Assembly: GCF_003711225.1 (NCBI RefSeq)
Contig: NZ_CP031030.1
Span: 1,302,001 to 1,366,000, forward strand
Reading direction: 5' to 3'
DNA from: Runella sp. SP2
GTDB lineage: Bacteria > Bacteroidota > Bacteroidia > Cytophagales > Spirosomataceae
DNA: 64,000 nt
The stretch's first letter is position 1, and every line of letters starts with the position of its first letter. The notes below the pieces were generated by a model. The model was not told where the DNA came from. It was given only the letters and a program-made list of their open reading frames with translations, and did no database searches. This document shows positions 34,073-43,036 of the stretch, in pieces. The translations under genes were made by a program, and so were the position numbers.

Positions 34073-37036
34073 ATGATGATTTCGATGTACCAAGTTTTTA
34101 GCCGAACAAACATTCGTCTAAATCTGATGATGTTGCTGTGGGCCTTCGTGTCCATAACAACCATGGCGCAGGACATTACTGTGTCAGGAAAAGTTCAAGA
34201 ATCCAACGGCTCGGTGCTTCCAGGCGTGAGCGTGTTGGTGAAAGGAACCACGCGTGGTACTCAAACCGACGCGGATGGTAACTTCAAAATTGCGGCGCCA
34301 AGCAGCGCAACGTTGGTGTTTAGTTTTGTTGGCATGACTTCGCAGGAGGTGGCCATCAACAACCGCACGCAGCTTTCGGTGACGTTGCAAAATGACAACA
34401 AACAACTGGCGGAAGTGGTCGTAATTGGGTACGGTACGCAACGTAAAAAAGACCTGACGGGCTCTATCGCTTCTATTACTACCGCCGACTTTAACAAAGG
34501 TAACATTGCCACGCCCGACCAACTCGTAGCGGGTAAAGTAGCGGGGGTGCAGATTACGCCCAACGGCGGAGCGCCAGGCGCAGGAAGCACGATTCGAATT
34601 CGCGGGGGGGCTTCGTTGAATGCCAGCAATGACCCACTCATCGTCATCGACGGTGTGCCTTTGGACAATACCACCATCAATGGCGCAGCAAACCCTTTGA
34701 GCTTGATTAACCCCAACGATATAGAGTCATTTAATATCCTTAAAGATGCTTCTGCAACCGCTATCTATGGTTCACGAGCCTCTAACGGGGTCATTATGAT
34801 TACGACCAAAAAAGGGAAAAAAGGCGATGTGATGCGCGTAAACTTGAGCACGCAAGCGTCTGTTGGTCTTAAAACTGGTTTGGTTGACGTTCTGTCGGGG
34901 GATGATTTCCGTGCTTTGGTCAATCAATACGGTACAGCAACGCAAAAATCGTTGTTAGGTACGGCAAATACCAATTGGCAAAATGAAATTTATCGTGCAG
35001 CGGTAAGTACGGATAATAACCTGAGTATCACAGGTGCGCTCAAAAATACGCCTTACCGTGTATCGGTAGGTTATACCAATCAAAACGGTATTTTGAAAAC
35101 CTCTAACATGGTCCGCACCTCTGCCTCGGTGGGATTGACGCCAATGTTGTTGGATAATCACCTCAAAATTGACATCAATGTCAAAGCTGCTTCGATTAAA
35201 AATAAGTTTGCCAACCAAGGTGCTATCGGGGCAGCGGCCTCATTTGATCCAACTCAACCTGTGTATTCGGGGACGGAAGCGTACGGCGGCTATTATGAGT
35301 GGGTTAATGCCGATGGCAAACCTAACACCATCGCAACGCGCAACCCACTTGGCTTGTTGAACTTGACCGATGACCGTGCAACAGTAAACCGCAGCATCGG
35401 GAATGCACAGTTTGATTATAAATTTCACTTCCTGCCTGAACTACACGCTAACCTGAACGTAGGTTATGACGTATCAAGAAGCGATGGTAAAAAGGTTATT
35501 CCTGCCTTGGCAGCGTCTAATTTTAGTAATGGAGGCGAAAAAACAGTTTATACCCAAGACCGTACTAACAAATTATTGGATTTTTACCTCAACTACGTCA
35601 AGGATTTGACAAAAGATACGCGTCTTGACTTGATGGCGGGGTATTCTTACCAAGACTTTATGAATTCGACCACGACCATCACCAAGGACGAAGCCGAAAC
35701 CAAAACCCTCAACGACAGTCCCTACAAGACTCAAAATACCTTGGTGTCGTTTTTTGGTCGGGCCAATTTGAACGTGCAAGACCGTTATTTATTGACATTT
35801 ACGCTTCGTCGTGATGGTTCATCTCGCTTTGCCAAAGAAAACCGTTGGGGAACGTTTCCGTCGGCGGCTTTTGCTTGGAAAATCAGCGAAATGGATTTCT
35901 TGAAAAGCTCTAGTGTGATTTCAGACTTGAAATTGCGCGTCGGATATGGGGTAACAGGTCAGCAAGATGTGGGACAAAACTTCGCTTATTTGGCACGTTA
36001 TACGCCAAGTACGGCTACTGCCCAGCAGCTTTTGGGAACAACCTACTACAACACTCTCCGCGCCGAAGGCTACAATGCGAACATCAAATGGGAGCAAACG
36101 ATTACGCAAAACGTTGGGTTGGACTTTGCGTTCAAAAAAGCACGTTTGTCGGGTAGCATCGACTACTACATGAAAAATACGTCGGACTTGTTGAACGTCG
36201 TTCCAGTGGCAGCAGGAACCAACCTTACCAATGAAATTCTGTCAAACGTTGGTTCTATCGAAAACAAAGGTTTGGAGTTGTTGTTGAACCACAACACCAT
36301 CAGTCGCGAAGATTTTACGCTTGATTTAGGTTTCAATGCGACTTACAATGAAAATAAAATCACCAAGTTGACATCAGCTAACGATCCCAATTATAAAGGG
36401 GTATTGGTGGGTGGAATATCAGGCGGGGTAGGAAACACCATTCAAATCCATTCGGTTGGCTATCCTGCTTCTTCGTTTTTCGTAGCTCAGCAAGTGTATG
36501 ACGCTTCGGGCAAACCCGTAGAAGGCGTATATGTGGACAAAAATGGCGATGGTAAAATCACCGTGGATGACTACAACCACTACAAATCGCCCGCTCCACG
36601 CGTATTTATTGGTTTCAATGCCCAAGCGACGTACAAAAAATTGAGTGCAGGCTTTGTCTTACGTGGCAACTTTGGCAACTACGTTTATAACAACATTCTT
36701 TCAACCAATGGCGTATTGCAAGCCTTCCAAGGTGCTAATAACTCATTGGGTAACGTTGTGCCAAACGTCCTTACTACCTTGTTTGCGACGCCTCAGTATT
36801 TCTCCGATTACTACATGCAAAATGGTTCATTTTTACGAATGGACAACGCATTTGCAGGCTATGATTTAGGAAAAATATTTGGCGGAAAATCAACCGCACG
36901 CCTTTCAGCAACGGTTCAGAATGTATTTGTAATTACAAAATACACAGGCCTCAACCCTGAAGTGAGCGGAGGAATCGATAATAACATTTATCCCATTCCA
37001 CGTACGTTTACCCTTGGCTTAAACATCGGATTCTAA
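34073..37036 (+). CDS. susC: SusC-family TonB-linked outer-membrane transporter
   Basis: 987 aa from the ATG at 34073 (MMISMYQVFSRTN); a GTG at 34016 would add residues before the signal. Signal peptide ends TTMAQ with Gln at +1. Then come a carboxypeptidase-D-like domain (ITVSGKVQESNGSVLPGVSVLVKGT), the TonB-plug region (LAEVVVIGYGTQRKKDLTGSI, IRIRGGASLNASNDPLIVIDGVPLD) and a long beta-barrel ending in PRTFTLGLNIGF. With SusD it imports glucan oligomers across the outer membrane. Start of the starch operon. Confidence 0.96.
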   Translation: MMISMYQVFSRTNIRLNLMMLLWAFVSITTMAQDITVSGKVQESNGSVLPGVSVLVKGTTRGTQTDADGNFKIAAPSSATLVFSFVGMTSQEVAINNRTQLSVTLQNDNKQLAEVVVIGYGTQRKKDLTGSIASITTADFNKGNIATPDQLVAGKVAGVQITPNGGAPGAGSTIRIRGGASLNASNDPLIVIDGVPLDNTTINGAANPLSLINPNDIESFNILKDASATAIYGSRASNGVIMITTKKGKKGDVMRVNLSTQASVGLKTGLVDVLSGDDFRALVNQYGTATQKSLLGTANTNWQNEIYRAAVSTDNNLSITGALKNTPYRVSVGYTNQNGILKTSNMVRTSASVGLTPMLLDNHLKIDINVKAASIKNKFANQGAIGAAASFDPTQPVYSGTEAYGGYYEWVNADGKPNTIATRNPLGLLNLTDDRATVNRSIGNAQFDYKFHFLPELHANLNVGYDVSRSDGKKVIPALAASNFSNGGEKTVYTQDRTNKLLDFYLNYVKDLTKDTRLDLMAGYSYQDFMNSTTTITKDEAETKTLNDSPYKTQNTLVSFFGRANLNVQDRYLLTFTLRRDGSSRFAKENRWGTFPSAAFAWKISEMDFLKSSSVISDLKLRVGYGVTGQQDVGQNFAYLARYTPSTATAQQLLGTTYYNTLRAEGYNANIKWEQTITQNVGLDFAFKKARLSGSIDYYMKNTSDLLNVVPVAAGTNLTNEILSNVGSIENKGLELLLNHNTISREDFTLDLGFNATYNENKITKLTSANDPNYKGVLVGGISGGVGNTIQIHSVGYPASSFFVAQQVYDASGKPVEGVYVDKNGDGKITVDDYNHYKSPAPRVFIGFNAQATYKKLSAGFVLRGNFGNYVYNNILSTNGVLQAFQGANNSLGNVVPNVLTTLFATPQYFSDYYMQNGSFLRMDNAFAGYDLGKIFGGKSTARLSATVQNVFVITKYTGLNPEVSGGIDNNIYPIPRTFTLGLNIGF

Positions 37037-37053
37037 TCGAAACTTGAAAAAAA

Positions 37054-38649
37054 ATGAAACATTTCATTTCTAAAAATACAATCATTGGAGGAATTGCACT
37101 CGCGTTGACAATGTCCTCTTGTATCAAAGACCTAGATCGTAAGCCGTTCAATGAAGTTACTTCAGCAACGGTCTATAACGACCCTGCGGCCTACAAACAA
37201 GTAGCCGCCAAACTGTACGCTGGTATGATGCTGACGGGGCAGCAAGGCCCTGCGGGCGACGACCGTACGAAGGACATCAAAGGAATGGACGAAGGGTTTT
37301 CGAGCTATTTGCGTAATTATTGGTATTTGCAAGTACTCCCAACCGATGAGGCCGTGATTGCGTGGAGTGACGCAGGTTTGCCCGAAATCAACTACATGAA
37401 GTGGTCGTCGAATAACGCATTCATTCGTGGTTTTTACAACCGTGTATTTTATCAAATTGCTTCTTGCAATGAATTTATTCGCGAAACCAGCGATGCTAAA
37501 CTTACCGAAAGAGGTGTTTCGGGTACTATTTTGACTGAAACAAAAGCCCTTCGTGCGGAAGCGCGTTTCTTGCGGGCTTTGAGCTACTGGCACGCGTTGG
37601 ATTTGTTCGGAGGAAATGTCCCTTTTGTAACAGAAAATGACGCTGTAGGCTCTGCTCCGCCAAAACAAACGAATGCCAAAAGCTTGTTTGAATACATTGA
37701 ATCGGAGTTGAAAGCAATTGATGGCGAGCTAGTTGACGCTCGTAAAAACGAATACGCCCGCGCCGACAAAGCAGCAGCGTGGATGTTGTTGGCAAAATTG
37801 TACCTCAACGCCGAAGCCCAAGGCCAAGGAAACCGCTACGCAGACGCGGCTACCTACGCTAAAAAAGTGATTGACGCGGGGTATTCTTTGCAAACCAAAT
37901 ACGAAGATTTGTTTAAAGCCGACAATAACACCTCAACGGAGGTGATTTGGGCACTCGCCGCCGACGGAACACGTAGCCAAACTTGGGGTGGAATGACGTT
38001 CCTATGCCATGCGCCCGTGGGTGGTTCGATGCCAGCTTCTGCCTATGGTATCGACGGCGGTTGGGGTGGTGTTCGTGTGACGCCATCGTTTGTGAGGCTT
38101 TTTGCTGACCCAACGGGAAAAACGGACAAACGCGCGATGTTTTATACAGATGGCCAAAAGTTGGAAATCAACGAATTGAGCACATTTACGGACGGGTATG
38201 CCATGCCTAAGTTCAAAAATGTAACCTCGTCGGGTAAAGTAGGAAGCAACCTAACGCACCCTGATACCGATTTTCCAATGTTCCGTTTGGCGGATGCGTA
38301 CTTGATTTATGCCGAAGCTGCTGCCCGTGGTGCTGGCGATAAAGCCTTGGCGTTGGATTATGTCAACAAAATCCGAGCGCGTGCCTATGGCAGTGCCGCT
38401 GGAAACATCACTTCTTCTGAGTTGACGCCTGATTTTGTATTGGCCGAACGTGCCCGTGAGTTATCGTGGGAAGGAAGCCGCCGTACTGACTTGATTCGCT
38501 ATGGTAAATTTACGGGTGCGTCGTATTTGTGGGCGTGGAAAGGTGGCGTAAAAGACGGGGCGGGGGTTCAAGATTACTTGAAAATTTTCCCAATTCCATC
38601 CACTGACCTAACGGCGAATCCAAACTTGGTTCAAAACACAGGGTATTAG
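37054..38649 (+). CDS. susD: SusD/RagB-family glycan-binding lipoprotein
   Basis: 531 aa. Lipoprotein signal with lipobox MSSC (Cys about 23). Typical SusD layout: N-terminal LDRKPFNEVTSATVYND, TPR-like helices with ETKALRAEARFLRALSYWHAL, and the C-terminal ARELSWEGSRRTDLIRYGKF. Surface lid and binding partner of the SusC gene 17 nt upstream. Starch specificity is inferred from the GH13 genes. Confidence 0.96.
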   Translation: MKHFISKNTIIGGIALALTMSSCIKDLDRKPFNEVTSATVYNDPAAYKQVAAKLYAGMMLTGQQGPAGDDRTKDIKGMDEGFSSYLRNYWYLQVLPTDEAVIAWSDAGLPEINYMKWSSNNAFIRGFYNRVFYQIASCNEFIRETSDAKLTERGVSGTILTETKALRAEARFLRALSYWHALDLFGGNVPFVTENDAVGSAPPKQTNAKSLFEYIESELKAIDGELVDARKNEYARADKAAAWMLLAKLYLNAEAQGQGNRYADAATYAKKVIDAGYSLQTKYEDLFKADNNTSTEVIWALAADGTRSQTWGGMTFLCHAPVGGSMPASAYGIDGGWGGVRVTPSFVRLFADPTGKTDKRAMFYTDGQKLEINELSTFTDGYAMPKFKNVTSSGKVGSNLTHPDTDFPMFRLADAYLIYAEAAARGAGDKALALDYVNKIRARAYGSAAGNITSSELTPDFVLAERARELSWEGSRRTDLIRYGKFTGASYLWAWKGGVKDGAGVQDYLKIFPIPSTDLTANPNLVQNTGY

Positions 38650-38662
38650 TCCACTGTGCCTC

Positions 38663-38758
38663 TGGTTGCTCACAACCAGAGGAAGTCACACTGTGCTTCA
38701 GGTTGCTCACAACCAGAGGAAGTGATGAAGTTTTTCTGGTTGTGAGCAACCAAAAAAC
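38663..38758. repeat. Cluster of three GGTTGCTCACAACC-type hairpins between susD and susE
   Basis: The first copy is a perfect 10-bp stem, CCTCTGGTTG/CAACCAGAGG with loop CTCA. The second keeps the GGTTG-CTCA-CAACC core with mismatched flanks. The third is inverted (GGTTG-TGAG-CAACC). No ORF in 38650-38803. The hairpins may lower or stabilise transcript between susCD and susE. Confidence 0.75.
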
Positions 38759-38803
38759 GCGGGATATTCATAGACAGTAGTCAATAAAAACTTAGAAAGA
38801 CAA

Positions 38804-40114
38804 ATGAAAAAGTGGTTTCATAAATGCTTATTCGCGGTCGTTGCGACGACGATGCTGGCCTCATGCGAAAAAGACGAAATAAAGGCCGTCCTCAATTCGG
38901 GAGCAGTGCCTGTGGTGACCCTTTCGTCACAAACAGTCGTACTGACCAAAGAAAATGCGGACAAAGATGCCTTGACGGTATCGTGGGCAAAACCTGATTA
39001 TGGTTTTGAGGCACCTGCCAACTACACCGTTTTGATTGATAAAAAAGGAGGTGATTTCTCCAATGCAGCGTCGATTGTGACGGGAACGGAATTGAAAAAG
39101 ACGTTCAAAGCATCAGAGTTGAACCCGATTTTGTTGAAACTCGGCTTGAAAGCAGCTACCGCTGGCGACATCGACATCAAAGTTCAGTCGTTTTTGGGTG
39201 GAAGCACTACGTTAGCATCAACGGTGATGTCAGTAAAAGCAACGCCTTATTTGGACAAACTTGACCTTTCTACCAACTGGGGAATCGTGGGAAGTGCGAC
39301 TGTAAACGGCTGGAATGGCCCAGATATGCCGTTCTACAAATCGGATAAAGCCAATGTGTATGTAGCATACGTAGCGTTGATTGATGGTGAAATCAAATTC
39401 CGCCAAGACAACAAATGGGATGTCAATATGGGTGATAATGGTGCTGACGGTACACTAGAAGCAGGTGGTGCCAACATTGTAGTCAAACAAGGGAATTATA
39501 AGATTACGTTTGATGCAAGTGCTCTAAAATATACCATTGATAAATACGCGTGGGGGTTAGTCGGTAGTGCCACACCAAGTGGCTGGAGCGCCCCAGACGT
39601 GCCATTCTTCTACGACCCAGCCACCGATCAGTGGCGTGCGATTGCGACGTTGAAAGATGGTGAAATCAAGATTCGTCAGAATGAAGATTGGGCAGTCAAC
39701 TACGGTGACAAAGGCGCCGACGGTACGCTCGAAGCAGGTGGGGACAATATCGTGGTAAAAGCAGGTTTGTATTTGATTACCGTTGATTTTAAGTCAATGA
39801 AATACACGATTGTACCATACAAAGCATGGGGAGTGGTAGGAAGTGCCACGCCTAATGGCTGGAATGGCCCTGACGCCAAATTTACGCCTGATTTTGGTAC
39901 CGAAGGAATTTGGACATTGAGCGGAATTAAATTGGTGGACGGTGAGATGAAGTTCCGCCAAAACGATGATTGGGGAGTCAACTACGGTGATGATAAAGCC
40001 GATGGTGTGATGGAGCCTGGTGGAGCCAACATTGTCGTAAAAGCAGGAACGTACGATATCATTCTTGATTTTACTAACGCTGCCAAGCCGACGTATAAGT
40101 TGACCAAAAAATAA
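38804..40114 (+). CDS. SusE/SusF-like surface lipoprotein with three starch-binding repeats
   Basis: 436 aa. Lipoprotein signal with lipobox LASC (Cys about 21). N-terminal SusE-type Ig domain (about 35-150). Three tandem repeats follow, starting near 159, 250 and 342, each opening with WGxVGSATxxGWxxPD and containing DGEIKxRQNxxWxVNYGDxxADGxLExGG. These match the C-terminal carbohydrate-binding modules of SusE/SusF. Holds starch at the cell surface. Third structural gene of the locus. Confidence 0.92.
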   Translation: MKKWFHKCLFAVVATTMLASCEKDEIKAVLNSGAVPVVTLSSQTVVLTKENADKDALTVSWAKPDYGFEAPANYTVLIDKKGGDFSNAASIVTGTELKKTFKASELNPILLKLGLKAATAGDIDIKVQSFLGGSTTLASTVMSVKATPYLDKLDLSTNWGIVGSATVNGWNGPDMPFYKSDKANVYVAYVALIDGEIKFRQDNKWDVNMGDNGADGTLEAGGANIVVKQGNYKITFDASALKYTIDKYAWGLVGSATPSGWSAPDVPFFYDPATDQWRAIATLKDGEIKIRQNEDWAVNYGDKGADGTLEAGGDNIVVKAGLYLITVDFKSMKYTIVPYKAWGVVGSATPNGWNGPDAKFTPDFGTEGIWTLSGIKLVDGEMKFRQNDDWGVNYGDDKADGVMEPGGANIVVKAGTYDIILDFTNAAKPTYKLTKK

Positions 40115-40157
40115 CAATTGCATAAGTAACAAACTGAAAACTAATAGGTTGAAAAGT

Positions 40158-40191
40158 AAAGCACCGATGAATTTTTGTCGGTGCTTTTTTC
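40158..40191 (+). terminator. Intrinsic terminator after susE
   Basis: 10-bp perfect stem AAAGCACCGA/TCGGTGCTTT (40158-40167 with 40178-40187), 10-nt loop, T run. It overlaps the upstream extension of the next ORF and so supports the later start of that gene. Confidence 0.85.
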
Positions 40192-40205
40192 TACTACAAA
40201 TTCGT

Positions 40206-41138
40206 ATGTACAGATACTTAGCATTGCTCAGTTTGGTTGGTGCAGTCTTAATTGGGAAAGCCCAAAACCAATCTCTCCAACTTTCAGGCGGTAAAATAAC
40301 ACGCTTTGAAAACTTCCGCTCTCGTTTTGTGGCTGAGCGAACGGTTGATGTGTGGACACCCTCCGATTACACGCCTACCCAGAAATACGCTGTGTTGTAT
40401 ATGCACGACGGACAGATGTTGTTTGATTCGTTGTCAACTTGGAATCGGCAAGAGTGGGGTGTGGACGAAACCCTCGAAAAGCTTTCACAAACTCATCCTG
40501 AATTCAAAAATTGCCTTGTGGTTGGAATCTGGAACTCGGGAAAAGGCCGCCACCCCGATTATTTTCCACAACGGCCTTATGAGTTGCTTACCCATACCCA
40601 AAAGCAATTTGTGACCGAACAACTTCAAAAAATAGGCCGAACCACAGATGCGTTTGTTCCTAATTCGGATAACTACCTACGATTTATTGTCGAAGAACTT
40701 AAACCCTTCATTGATAGTACGTTTTCGACCTTCCCAAATCCTGAAAATACCCTGATTGCGGGTTCGAGCATGGGAGGATTGATTTCGATGTATGCCTTTT
40801 GCGAATATCCTGACGTTTTTGGGCGTGTGGCTTGCTTATCTACGCATTGGCCTGGAATTTTTTCGCTAGAAAATAACCCTATTCCTGATGCCTTTGTAAA
40901 GTATTTGGAAACTAATCTCCCGCCTCCTCAAAAAGGCCGTAAAATCTATTTTGACTTTGGTACGGCTACGTTGGACGCACTCTATGAACCTACGCAGCGG
41001 CGAGTGGATGCTTTATTAAAAGCAAAAAAATACAAAGCAGAGCATTGGAAAACGCTAAAATTTGAAGGAGCAGACCACTCCGAAAAAGCTTGGAAAGAGC
41101 GATTAGCCGTTCCATTTACATTTTTACTTCAAAAGTGA
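40206..41138 (+). CDS. Exported esterase (PF00756/enterochelin-esterase-like)
   Basis: 310 aa from the ATG at 40206 (MYRYLALLSL); earlier ATGs lie inside the terminator hairpin. Signal peptide ends GKAQ with Gln at +1. Alpha/beta fold of the putative-esterase family: YAVLYMHDGQMLF, nucleophile elbow GSSMGG, and a late His in GADHSEKAW. Proteins of this family often accompany Sus-type loci. Substrate unknown; deacylation of modified glucans is a guess. First gene after the terminator, followed by susA-like. Confidence 0.85.
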   Translation: MYRYLALLSLVGAVLIGKAQNQSLQLSGGKITRFENFRSRFVAERTVDVWTPSDYTPTQKYAVLYMHDGQMLFDSLSTWNRQEWGVDETLEKLSQTHPEFKNCLVVGIWNSGKGRHPDYFPQRPYELLTHTQKQFVTEQLQKIGRTTDAFVPNSDNYLRFIVEELKPFIDSTFSTFPNPENTLIAGSSMGGLISMYAFCEYPDVFGRVACLSTHWPGIFSLENNPIPDAFVKYLETNLPPPQKGRKIYFDFGTATLDALYEPTQRRVDALLKAKKYKAEHWKTLKFEGADHSEKAWKERLAVPFTFLLQK

Positions 41139-41188
41139 TGAACGGCTTTTCGTACCCAAAATTCTAACAACTATTAAAAGTATTTCTC

Positions 41189-43027
41189 ATGAAAAAACTT
41201 CCTTTTTTAGTCTTCATCTTGCTAACCTTTGCCTTTAGGGTTCAGGCCCAGCGCATCGAACCTGCCTTTTGGTGGGTAGGTATGAAAGAGCCTCGTTTAC
41301 AGTTGCTTGTACACCATAACGGCATCGGTGCCACTGAGCCTCAAGTGACTTACGCAGGGGTAAAACTGACGAAAGTAACGCGTGTAAAAAGCCCCAATTA
41401 CCTTTTTTTAGATTTGACTATTGCTGCCACTACCAAAACAGGAAGCTTTCCAATTACCTTTAAAAAGGATGGGAAAACGGTGGCGACTTATTCGTATGAA
41501 TTAAAGAATCGAGAACCTAATTCGGCTAATCGCCAAGGGTTTACCTCAGCCGACGCCATGTATTTGGTAACTCCAGACCGTTTTGTGAATGCGAATCCCG
41601 CTAATGACAACGTGGAAGGGATGACCGATAAAGTTGACAGAACTGGAAAAGATAAACGGCATGGAGGTGATATTCAGGGGATTATCGAGCATTTGGATTA
41701 CATTCAAAAGCTGGGTTTTTCGGCACTTTGGATTTGTCCATTGCAAGAAAATAACCAAAATATGGGTTCGTACCACGGCTATGCCATGACCGATTTGTAC
41801 AAAATAGATGCACGTTTTGGGAGCAATGAAGAGTACCGAAAGTTGTCGAAAGAAGCCCAAAAAAGGGGTATAAAATTAGTGATTGATTTGGTGCCTAATC
41901 ACTGTGGTTCAGAGCATTGGTGGATGAAGGATTTACCCACCGACGACTGGGTGAATTTTCAAGGAAACCCTAAAATAACCCACCACGCCCGCGAGAGTAT
42001 TCAAGACCCCCACGCGAGCGAGTACGACAAAGAACTACACGCCAGCGGTTGGTTTGTGTCAAGTATGCCCGATTTGAATCAGCGTAATCCGTTGATGGCC
42101 AATTATTTGATTCAAAATACAGTCTGGTGGATTGAGTACGCTGATTTGCACGGAATTCGGGTTGATACGTATCCTTATTCTGATAAAGACTTTATGAGTC
42201 GCTGGTCGCAACGCATCATGAGCGAGTATCCCCGTTTTAGCATGGTCGGGGAAGAGTGGTCGGTTAATCCTTCGATTGTAGCATTTTGGCAAAAAGGGAA
42301 TAAAAATGCCAATGGATACGTGTCGGAAATGTCAAGTATGTTTGATTTCCCGCTGCAAAATGCCTTGACTGAAGCCTTGAATGAAGATGACCGAATTTAC
42401 AACCGTGGTTTGGTGAAAATATACCAAACGCTGTCGCAGGACTTTTTATACGCAGCGCCCAATAATTTGGTTATTATGCCAGATAACCACGACATGAGCC
42501 GTTTTTACACCCAAATCCACGAAAATTTCGACCTGTGGAAAATGGGAATTGCATTTTTGCTGACGACGAGGGGTACACCACAAATTTATTACGGAACAGA
42601 AGTACTGATGACCAATCCGAAAAGTGATTCGCACGACGAGATTCGGGGCGAAATGCCAGGGGGATGGGCTGACCATACTGTAAGTGCCTTCACCGAAAAA
42701 GGGTTAACACCCCAACAGTTGGAAGCAAAACAATTTATAACCAAATTGCTTCAATGGCGTAAAACCAATGCGGCCGTTCAAACGGGCAAATTGAAACACT
42801 TTACCGCCCGCGATGGCCTGTATGTGTATTTTAGGTACAACGATGCCCAAAAAGTAATGGTGGTGATGAACAAAAATAAAGAACCGTTGAAACTAGATTT
42901 GAGCAAATACTCGGAAATTTTGAAGGGAGCATCGTCGGTAAAAAATGTAGTGACGGGAGAAATGAATTCGTTAGCCAATGGCTTGACTATCAATGCTTCG
43001 TCGGCACTTGTTTTGGAGGTAAAATAA
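41189..43027 (+). CDS. susA: SusA-like GH13 neopullulanase/cyclomaltodextrinase
   Basis: 612 aa. Signal peptide with Gln at +1 (VQAQ). N-terminal beta domain (about 22-110) as in cyclomaltodextrinases, then the GH13 barrel. Catalytic nucleophile Asp326 (GIRVDTYPY), acid/base Glu355 (MVGEEWS), third acid Asp435 (MPDNHDMSR). DLVPNH is conserved region I. C-terminal beta domain from about 530. Should split imported maltooligosaccharides, pullulan or cyclodextrins in the periplasm. No T9SS tail, in contrast to the next gene. Confidence 0.93.
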   Translation: MKKLPFLVFILLTFAFRVQAQRIEPAFWWVGMKEPRLQLLVHHNGIGATEPQVTYAGVKLTKVTRVKSPNYLFLDLTIAATTKTGSFPITFKKDGKTVATYSYELKNREPNSANRQGFTSADAMYLVTPDRFVNANPANDNVEGMTDKVDRTGKDKRHGGDIQGIIEHLDYIQKLGFSALWICPLQENNQNMGSYHGYAMTDLYKIDARFGSNEEYRKLSKEAQKRGIKLVIDLVPNHCGSEHWWMKDLPTDDWVNFQGNPKITHHARESIQDPHASEYDKELHASGWFVSSMPDLNQRNPLMANYLIQNTVWWIEYADLHGIRVDTYPYSDKDFMSRWSQRIMSEYPRFSMVGEEWSVNPSIVAFWQKGNKNANGYVSEMSSMFDFPLQNALTEALNEDDRIYNRGLVKIYQTLSQDFLYAAPNNLVIMPDNHDMSRFYTQIHENFDLWKMGIAFLLTTRGTPQIYYGTEVLMTNPKSDSHDEIRGEMPGGWADHTVSAFTEKGLTPQQLEAKQFITKLLQWRKTNAAVQTGKLKHFTARDGLYVYFRYNDAQKVMVVMNKNKEPLKLDLSKYSEILKGASSVKNVVTGEMNSLANGLTINASSALVLEVK

Positions 43028-43036
43028 ACCATTTGT

